A stretch of 6,493 nucleotides of DNA from Desulfobacterales bacterium (GTDB lineage Bacteria; Desulfobacterota; Desulfobacteria; Desulfobacterales; Desulfosalsimonadaceae), in NCBI GenBank assembly GCA_007135795.1, contig SLIE01000256.1, positions 1 to 6,493 on the forward strand. Direction: 5' to 3'. Shown here piece by piece: positions 1 to 4,806 of the stretch. Positions within the stretch are counted from its first letter, which is position 1, and every line of letters starts with the position of its first letter. The notes under the pieces were generated by a model. That model searched no databases and was not told the DNA's origin. It worked only from the letters and a program-made list of their open reading frames with translations. The translations under genes were made by a program, and so were the position numbers.

Positions 1-27
1 AAGCCCACAGCATGAAGGTGTCCAGCT

Positions 28-90
28 CTTGCCGTTGCCCTTCCTTTCCCCTTAACCTTTCCCCTATCTCTTACCCCTCCCCCCTATCTT
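28..90. repeat. Polypyrimidine tandem repeat tract
   Basis: The plus strand is almost purely C/T here. Two near-identical units lie head to tail: CCTTTCCCCTTAA (43-55) and CCTTTCCCCTATCT (56-69). A looser third unit ends in CCCCTATCTT (81-90). Both exact units recur as reverse complements at 6361-6373 and 6379-6392. Bases 28-53 match 6468-6493 at 23 of 26 positions in direct orientation. The tract begins 3 bases beyond the AICAR transformylase stop, with no hairpin resembling a terminator. It is best read as an interspersed intergenic repeat of unknown function. Bases 1-27 show nothing I can name. Confidence 0.7.
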
Positions 91-93
91 TTT

Positions 94-1344
94 CTAATGT
101 TTAAAACTCCTCTGCCCCGTAAAGACCATGGTCGCATTGTGTTCGTTACAGGCTTCGATTGACTGGTAATCGTTTTGCGATCCGCCCGGCTGGACCACGG
201 CGGATATCCCTTCGTTAAGTCCGATATCGATGCCGTCGCGGAAGGGGAAGAAAGCGTCGCTGACCATTGCGGCGCCGATCAGACCGCCTTTTTCAGCAGC
301 GACTTTTTCTTCGATGGCTGCTTTTTTGCCGGTATCGCTCATGTCATTGAACCCAACCCCGTATGTTTCGTAGCAATAGCGATCTTCGAGCTTCCGGTAA
401 GCTTTGTCCCTCGCGATCTGTGCAACGCCGACCCGGTCCTGTTCCCCGGTTCCGATCCCAACGGAGACTTCATCTTTGACGTAGAGAACGGAATTCGAGG
501 TGACGCCTGCTTCAAGGAGCCAGCCAAACTTCAAATCTTCCATTTCTTTATCAGAAGGGGATCGGTTTACCTTGTACTGTTGTCCCTTGTATTCCGATTC
601 AGCGAGCTTATAATCTTCGTTTTTCAAAGCTTCCGGGATAAAGGAGAGCTGGGCGATGATCCCCCCATCCATCAATGACTTGAAATCCACCACCCGTTGA
701 TTTGCAAAAGCTTGCAGCCGCTCGATATTTTTGATGCGAATCACCCGGAGATTCTTTCTTCTTTCAAGAATTTCAATGACCCCTTCCTCGAAATCCGGGG
801 CAACGACGACTTCCGCATATTGCTGGGCAACGGCTTCGGCGGTGGTCTTGTCCATGGGGCGGTTGACTGCGATACATCCGCCGAAAGCGGCTACCCGGTC
901 TGCCATGTAGGCCTTGTGGTAAGCATCGCTCAGGCTTTGTGAGCGGGCCGCGCCGCAGGGGTTGTTGTGTTTGACAATGACCACCGTTGGTTTATCGGTC
1001 ATGTACCTGAGGATGTTCAAGGCGTTGTCCGCATCCGTGAGATTTGTTTTGCCCGGATGCTTGCCGGATTGAAGCAGCTCGACATCTGATGCCAGATATT
1101 GTCCGGGGGTGATGGTTTGCGTCTCTCCAAGTATCAGATTGCCGTTGATCAGCTTGTACAGGGCCGCTTCCTGCCCCGGGTTTTCGCCATAGCGCAATCC
1201 TTTTCTCACATTGTCGACCACCCAGTCGACCTTTTCATAGAACATGGTCTGCCGACTGCCGCCATTGACGAAAGCAATTTCCATCTGCGGGGGGAAATGA
1301 TCGTCCATGATGGTTTTGTACATGGCCTTGATATCATTTGACAT
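94..1344 (-). CDS. Stand-alone AICAR transformylase (purH C-terminal half)
   Basis: This 416-residue cytosolic enzyme transfers the formyl group of 10-formyl-tetrahydrofolate to AICAR to give FAICAR, the penultimate step of IMP synthesis. It corresponds to the second domain of bifunctional PurH. Visible family motifs are RYGENPGQ (51-58), VKHNNPCG (124-131) with the catalytic Lys125-His126 pair (Lys266-His267 in the animal enzyme), AFGGCIA (153-159), SDAFFPFRDG (362-371) and QPGGS (385-389). There is no IMP cyclohydrolase domain; that activity is encoded 117 bases upstream. The segment between DRV (303-305) and SDAFF (362) is about 30 residues longer than in E. coli PurH, as in the long stand-alone form I associate with Desulfobacterota. 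The start at 1344 is supported by GGAG nine bases upstream and by the N-terminal MYKTIMDDHFPP region. No clear promoter was found: a TTTACA upstream has only AT-rich -10 candidates at 19-20 base spacing. Confidence 0.93.
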   Translation of the reverse strand: MSNDIKAMYKTIMDDHFPPQMEIAFVNGGSRQTMFYEKVDWVVDNVRKGLRYGENPGQEAALYKLINGNLILGETQTITPGQYLASDVELLQSGKHPGKTNLTDADNALNILRYMTDKPTVVIVKHNNPCGAARSQSLSDAYHKAYMADRVAAFGGCIAVNRPMDKTTAEAVAQQYAEVVVAPDFEEGVIEILERRKNLRVIRIKNIERLQAFANQRVVDFKSLMDGGIIAQLSFIPEALKNEDYKLAESEYKGQQYKVNRSPSDKEMEDLKFGWLLEAGVTSNSVLYVKDEVSVGIGTGEQDRVGVAQIARDKAYRKLEDRYCYETYGVGFNDMSDTGKKAAIEEKVAAEKGGLIGAAMVSDAFFPFRDGIDIGLNEGISAVVQPGGSQNDYQSIEACNEHNATMVFTGQRSFKH

Positions 1345-1461
1345 GATCTCGATCTCCGTATTTTTTGCTAAATTGTGATTATTTGAATGTCAGAATATAA
1401 AAATAAACCCTGATGGCTTTGTAAAACCCGTGTGTACGACTCGCGATATTACTTCCCGCCA

Positions 1462-2145
1462 TTACATTATCTGCTCGTAAGATCCCTGTATTTTGTTAAA
1501 GGGGCAATTCAGAAAAAAGTCGGCAATATCTGTGTCGTATTGGGCAGTGTGGGAAAAAGCCTTTCTTGCCAGATTTGACCGGGTTTCCAGTGTCGTCATT
1601 CCTTCCAGGGGTTCCAGTTCACTGATTATGTCCGGGTAATCTGCCGGATCGACAACCGATGCCACCCGGATAAAATTCTTTGCACCGGCCCGTATCATGC
1701 AAGGACCGCCGATATCGATATTTCCCCGGGCCTGTTCCATTGTAACGTCCGGATTGGCTACGGTTTTCTGAAAAGGATACAGGTTGACCACGACCATGTC
1801 GATGGGAATTGCGGCCGTCCTCTTTAAATCGTCCCTGTGATCCGGATTGTATGTCTCGGTTAATAATCCCAGGTATATTTTAAAATCAAGTGTTTTTACC
1901 AGTCCCCCCTGCGTTTCAGGCTGACCGGTATATTGGGAGACCTGTGTGAGGTTGGCTTCGCGCTTTTTCCCGAGAATCTCCTTTAAGCGGTTGAACGTAC
2001 CGCCGGTGGATAATATCCGGATGTTGGGATTGATTGAAACAAGTGCCGGAACAAAGGTTTCCAGGCCGGATTTGTCGGACACGCTGATCAACACGGTATT
2101 AACTTTAACCAGATCGTCGATTTTGGTTACGATATTCATGCTCAT
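1462..2145 (-). CDS. Stand-alone IMP cyclohydrolase (purH N-terminal half)
   Basis: This 227-residue protein has the MGS-like fold of the PurH N-terminal domain. It closes FAICAR to IMP, the last step of purine synthesis. Motifs in order are LISVSDKSG (19-27), LSTGGT (45-50), YTGQPE (72-77), LVKTLD (82-87), VVVNLYPF (118-125), NIDIGGP (142-148) and AGAKN (153-157). Lys84, Tyr123, Asp144 and Lys156 align with human catalytic-site residues Lys66, Tyr104, Asp125 and Lys137. The usual GRVKTLHPxVHxG motif is altered to GLVKTLDFKIYLG, so the Arg before VKT and the His after TL are replaced. The gene stops after 227 residues and the transformylase follows in the same order as in fused PurH. ATGs at 2145 and 2139 are both possible and neither has a convincing Shine-Dalgarno. 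No frameshift is visible; the split form appears genuine. Confidence 0.9.
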   Translation of the reverse strand: MSMNIVTKIDDLVKVNTVLISVSDKSGLETFVPALVSINPNIRILSTGGTFNRLKEILGKKREANLTQVSQYTGQPETQGGLVKTLDFKIYLGLLTETYNPDHRDDLKRTAAIPIDMVVVNLYPFQKTVANPDVTMEQARGNIDIGGPCMIRAGAKNFIRVASVVDPADYPDIISELEPLEGMTTLETRSNLARKAFSHTAQYDTDIADFFLNCPFNKIQGSYEQIM

Positions 2146-2154
2146 GGTGTTTTT

Positions 2155-2173
2155 CAGCCGGTTATTTCGGCTG
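2155..2173 (-). other. Stem-loop just upstream of the IMP cyclohydrolase start
   Basis: CAGCCG and CGGCTG form a perfect 6-base stem with a 7-base loop. It lies 9 bases before the ATG at 2145, where a ribosome binding site would be expected. In the minus-strand transcript the stem is followed by an A-rich stretch and not a U tract, so it is not a terminator. A role in translation of this gene is possible but unproven. Confidence 0.35.
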
Positions 2174-2217
2174 CCTCTCTTGTTTGCGTTATTGGATTGG
2201 CCTTTTTATTGAGACAA

Positions 2218-2238
2218 CTTGCACATTGATTGCACAAG
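2218..2238 (-). other. Weak stem-loop after speE
   Basis: In the minus-strand transcript CUUGUGCA pairs with UGUGCAAG around a 5-base loop, with two G-U pairs. The plus-strand version does not pair as well, which points to an RNA structure of the minus transcript. It begins 14 bases after the speE stop codon. No U tract follows, so termination here is doubtful. The plus strand also reads as a direct repeat of TTGCACA. Confidence 0.25.
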
Positions 2239-2252
2239 ATTCCACGAAGTCG

Positions 2253-3158
2253 TCAACCTGCCGGCACGGGATCAACAATCCCCGCCAGGTTTTCCCTGGT
2301 GAATTCCGGCAGGGCAAAAGCTGCCCGGTGAATCTGTGCATTGTAATATCTTGTTTTGATACGAGACGCATGGACTCTTTTTTCATCTAAATCCCTGGCC
2401 GGGCACTGTTTTTTCGATGCAAAACCGAAGCTCCACAGACCGCCCGGGTATGTGAGGGTCGAAAAAAGGTAAATATGGAGCTTTTTAAAATGCGGGCGTT
2501 GGTTTTTAAACATCGATAACTGGATTTCCGTATCGTAAAACGGGGATTCCGACTGCGTGATCATGATGCCGTCTTCTGCAAGCCGGTCTGCGGTGTTTTT
2601 GTAAAACACCGAATCAAACAGGGGAGTAGCCGGCCCTATGGGATCGGTGGAATCGATTAACGCCACATCAAAAGTTTCGTCCGAATTCTTGACATATTCC
2701 ACCCCGTCACCAAAGACAAGCTCAAGTCTCGGGTCTTCCAGTGCACCGCTTACGGACGGTATATGCTCACGGCAGGCATCAACCACCATTTGATCGATCT
2801 CTACCATGACGACCCGTTCTACCGTTTCATGCTTGAGTACTTCGCGTGCGGTACCGCCGTCGCCTCCCCCGATTATAAGCACACGACGGGGCGCAGGGTG
2901 CACAAAGAGCGGAACATGGGCAATCATTTCATGATATATGAATTCGTCTTTTTCAGACAGCATGACGATTCCGTCGTTTAACAGCATCTTTCCGTGGCCG
3001 GCGGTTTTAATGATCTCGATCTTTTGAAACGGGCTTTGCCCGGAAAAAAGAAGTTTTTCCACTTTGAAACCAAGGCAGACCGTTTCCTTGTGGACTTCGC
3101 GGATCCACTGTGTCTGTTTGTCGCCCTGTCTGCTGCATTGGTTGCCGGACTGATTCAT
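2253..3158 (-). CDS. speE: Spermidine synthase (polyamine aminopropyltransferase)
   Basis: This 301-residue cytosolic enzyme transfers the aminopropyl group of decarboxylated AdoMet to putrescine, giving spermidine and methylthioadenosine. The N-terminal beta domain is followed by a Rossmann methyltransferase-like domain. Motifs are SEKDEFIYHEM (68-78), VLIIGGGDGG (93-102, nucleotide loop), VEID (119-122), GDGVEYV (150-156), DSTDPIGPA (169-177, with the catalytic Asp169 and Asp172), LTYPGGLW (235-242) and RYYNAQIHRAAFALPEF (270-286). Overall it resembles B. subtilis SpeE most. The start at 3158 is preferred to the in-frame ATG at 3188. The former has AGGA six bases upstream, while the latter has no Shine-Dalgarno, lies inside a predicted stem-loop and would add only non-conserved residues. 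The first 16 or so residues have no match to the family core. The gene encoding its co-substrate producer lies 171 bases upstream. Confidence 0.95.
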   Translation of the reverse strand: MNQSGNQCSRQGDKQTQWIREVHKETVCLGFKVEKLLFSGQSPFQKIEIIKTAGHGKMLLNDGIVMLSEKDEFIYHEMIAHVPLFVHPAPRRVLIIGGGDGGTAREVLKHETVERVVMVEIDQMVVDACREHIPSVSGALEDPRLELVFGDGVEYVKNSDETFDVALIDSTDPIGPATPLFDSVFYKNTADRLAEDGIMITQSESPFYDTEIQLSMFKNQRPHFKKLHIYLFSTLTYPGGLWSFGFASKKQCPARDLDEKRVHASRIKTRYYNAQIHRAAFALPEFTRENLAGIVDPVPAG

Positions 3159-3178
3159 CGTATGTCCTGTCTCCGGTT

Positions 3179-3214
3179 CGCCTGCCATTCAATACTGAAT
3201 GAACGTGTCAGGCG
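3179..3214 (-). other. Two-tier stem-loop in the speE 5' leader
   Basis: On the minus strand CGCCTG (3214-3209) pairs with CAGGCG (3184-3179). Inside it, TCATTCA pairs with TGAATGG around a GTAT loop (one G-U pair). Only a 6-base bulge on the 5' side interrupts the roughly 13-base-pair stem. It lies between the predicted speE promoter and the speE Shine-Dalgarno, 20 bases before the ATG. No U tract follows, so a leader RNA structure fits better than an intrinsic terminator. The inner arms also form a DNA palindrome that could be an operator. Confidence 0.45.
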
Positions 3215-3277
3215 CTTTTGATGGCGTCTTTAAAGTCCCATCTACTTCGTTGTAGTAATTTTATATTCACTCGCAAT

Positions 3278-3305
3278 ACTATAGGTATGCCATCGCAAAT
3301 GTAAA
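3278..3305 (-). promoter_or_regulatory. Predicted sigma70-type promoter of speE
   Basis: The minus strand shows TTTACA (3305-3300), a 16-base spacer and TATAGT (3283-3278), each one mismatch from consensus. Transcription would start near 3271, giving a leader of about 113 bases. It lies wholly in the speD-speE gap, 25 bases beyond the speD stop, so speE can probably be expressed independently of speD. Confidence 0.5.
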
Positions 3306-3329
3306 AACACTGCGCAATGTATATGGTTT

Positions 3330-4313
3330 TCAAACTTCGCCATCTTTGTCGATTTTGTGACTTCTTACGACGCCTGCAATCTTCATATAGTTGAAAAAGT
3401 TTACGGCATACCCGCAGTCGAATTCATAGAAGCTTTTTTCACTGCATTCATATCCGGTCATGGCGGAAGGAAGCCGGTGGTCCTGGGGCACAGAATTCCC
3501 TTCCCGGCTTGTCGTCATGACCAGGGTAAACCGGTTGGGTTTGAAAATGTCGGTTACATAGTCAATGGTATTCGTGTAATCAGTCTCGTAAATATTGGTC
3601 TCAAAGCTTGCATAAGAACCGGATGGCTCCGGAGTTACATGGATGGTCATGTATTTTTCCCCCAGGATTTTGTTGAGGGAATACCCGTAAGGCTGAAACT
3701 GGTAACTGTCGCTTTCCATTTCAGGGTACAACCTGTCAATGCCGGTAAGTTTCTCGAGATCCTTGACTGTGTCAGCGTGTCTGGGTACGAATGTTCCGAG
3801 AACCGCGGGATGCATATCGTGCATGAGTACTTCCAGGGTAGTATCGCCTTCGATTACTCTCTCCGGGGTCGAAAAGTAGAATATATGAACATGATCATGG
3901 TTCGCCGGGCCGAGCCGGTAGCTTTTGCCGGTAAAAAAAGCGGACAGATACCGGGCTTCCGTCTCAAAATCGGAGTTCTGAAGGTACGGGTACATCAGGT
4001 TTTTGCGTTCATAGAAGAAAAACGCGATATTGTCTTTTGAAACAATATCGATAATTCCGGGGACGGCCTTGATCAGCGATGTTTTGCCGCAGGTAATCAT
4101 GAGAACCCGGTCGCTCCAGACAAAAAGGCTTGATTCGGATAGAAGATAAGCGTCCATATCAGCAGTGTTTTTTTGACTGATGATCTCGGCACCGCAGGCT
4201 TTCACGACTCCTGTCCAGCGATGGTCCCTGTTGCACCGGATGTCGGAATCCGCTTGTTTAAGAATGATTTCGAGCTTTTTTTCAGGCCCCTCGAACGGTA
4301 TGGTCATAAACAT
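3330..4313 (-). CDS. speD: S-adenosylmethionine decarboxylase proenzyme, eukaryotic-type class
   Basis: This 327-residue pyruvoyl-dependent enzyme makes decarboxylated AdoMet for SpeE. It aligns along its full length with human AMD1 (334 residues), not with the short bacterial SpeD. FEGPEKKLE (7-15) carries Phe7, Glu8, Glu11 and Glu15 at identical positions to human. LSESSLFV (58-65) is the autocleavage site, Glu60/Ser61, giving a 60-residue beta chain and a 267-residue alpha chain with the pyruvoyl group from Ser61. TCG (74-76) holds the catalytic Cys75. DTTLEVLM (157-164), QFQPYGYS (205-212; Phe206, Ser212) and TIHVTPEP (223-230; His225) follow, then SYASFETN (233-240). Human Lys80, Ser113 and Phe285 of the putrescine pocket are Ile73, Glu102 and Thr267 here. 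The start at 4313 has AGGA seven bases upstream and matches the human N-terminus. The in-frame ATG at 4394 lies inside the predicted promoter. Eukaryotic-type members are rare in bacteria as far as I know. Confidence 0.94.
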   Translation of the reverse strand: MFMTIPFEGPEKKLEIILKQADSDIRCNRDHRWTGVVKACGAEIISQKNTADMDAYLLSESSLFVWSDRVLMITCGKTSLIKAVPGIIDIVSKDNIAFFFYERKNLMYPYLQNSDFETEARYLSAFFTGKSYRLGPANHDHVHIFYFSTPERVIEGDTTLEVLMHDMHPAVLGTFVPRHADTVKDLEKLTGIDRLYPEMESDSYQFQPYGYSLNKILGEKYMTIHVTPEPSGSYASFETNIYETDYTNTIDYVTDIFKPNRFTLVMTTSREGNSVPQDHRLPSAMTGYECSEKSFYEFDCGYAVNFFNYMKIAGVVRSHKIDKDGEV

Positions 4314-4336
4314 CACCATTTCCTGATCAGATTCAT
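4313..4336 (-). other. Candidate 7-codon upstream ORF overlapping the speD start
   Basis: Within the predicted speD leader, an ATG at 4336 opens a short frame encoding MNLIRKW. Its TGA shares the base at 4313 with the speD ATG (TGATG), and the speD Shine-Dalgarno AGGA lies inside the frame. Translation of it could therefore be coupled to speD translation. It has no Shine-Dalgarno of its own, so it may be a chance frame. Confidence 0.25.
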
Positions 4337-4384
4337 GGGAAAACGGTTTTTGTAAACACCAAATAGTACTGGATGAAAGGTAAG

Positions 4385-4413
4385 TATATAACACGCATAC
4401 GAATAAGTGTAAA
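4385..4413 (-). promoter_or_regulatory. Predicted sigma70-type promoter of speD
   Basis: The minus strand shows TTTACA (4413-4408), an exact 17-base spacer and TATATA (4390-4385), each one mismatch from consensus. Transcription would start near 4378, giving a leader of about 65 bases before the ATG at 4313. The site overlaps the ATG at 4394, which rules that ATG out as the start on transcripts from this promoter. Confidence 0.6.
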
Positions 4414-4806
4414 TCTCAAATCTGTTTTGCCGGTTGACGGTGGTTGCGACGATGGCTGCCTGGAACCGGAAAAAAATTGACTTGCGATTCACAATGACAT
4501 ACGGTTCAAACCGAACGGTGCTACTCAGACCTGTGTCATTCAAGCGATTGTCTGTAAAAAATCCGAAGGATTGCTGCCAATGAATATGGGATTGCAGAGG
4601 CTCCCTCGTGTCTGTCTTCACCCCGGGTTGCCTTTCCCTTAAAGTACCGCGCGGTGGTGTAAGCATCTTCTACAGCTCGCTCGTATTGCGTTCGTATTCA
4701 ATATTATAAGAAAAAATTCGAAACTATCAAACGTGAACTTGAACCTGATCGTATCTCAAAATGGATTGAGACAGGTTATGGTGGGACACTAAAACCAGGA
4801 GTCATT
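4414..4806. other. Divergent intergenic region between speD and the ribonuclease gene
   Basis: I see no convincing gene here. Small symmetric elements are present: CGGTTCAAACCG (4502-4513), the perfect 10-base palindrome ACCGCGCGGT (4646-4655) and an inverted repeat at 4754-4771. CCTTTCCCTTAA (4631-4642) is one base short of a repeat unit found at both window edges. A TATAAG at 4705-4710 could be a -10 element for the plus-strand gene, but no good -35 sits at the right distance. Confidence 0.5.
4754..4771. promoter_or_regulatory. Inverted repeat upstream of the ribonuclease gene, possible operator
   Basis: TCTCAA and TTGAGA are perfect inverted arms separated by 6 bases. CCTG a little upstream and CAGG immediately downstream could extend the pairing. 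The element ends 35 bases before the ATG at 4807, between any upstream promoter and the ribosome binding site, where a repressor site or leader hairpin could act. Confidence 0.3.

Noticed and set aside
28..90. CRISPR-like repeats at the left edge
   Set aside because: Units are 13-14 bases, directly adjacent, low in complexity and without unique spacers.
175..678. A 167-codon plus-strand frame antisense to the AICAR transformylase
   Set aside because: It is a shadow of the real gene, with no family features and no ribosome binding site of note.
1345..1461. Broken, formerly fused purH with a frame interrupted by stops
   Set aside because: Both halves have full motif sets and plausible natural ends, and the transformylase has its own Shine-Dalgarno. 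Sharing a frame has a one-in-three chance.
3159..3188. Longer speE form starting at the ATG at 3188
   Set aside because: There is no Shine-Dalgarno, the ATG sits inside a stem-loop, and the added residues are not conserved. The ATG at 3158 has AGGA at six bases.
3357..4040. A 227-codon plus-strand frame antisense to speD
   Set aside because: It lies wholly within a gene with clear motifs on the other strand, and its product looks like no protein family.
4314..4378. An AdoMet riboswitch in the speD leader
   Set aside because: The leader is only about 65 bases and shows none of the paired elements of the known AdoMet-binding RNA classes.
4314..4394. Longer speD form starting at the ATG at 4394
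   Set aside because: That ATG overlaps the predicted promoter. The extra 27 residues have no counterpart in the family, and the ATG at 4313 has a well-spaced AGGA.
4313..4666. A 117-codon minus-strand frame across the intergenic region
   Set aside because: It shows no recognisable domain or ribosome binding site, and it runs across the speD promoter. Only its last seven codons are of interest.
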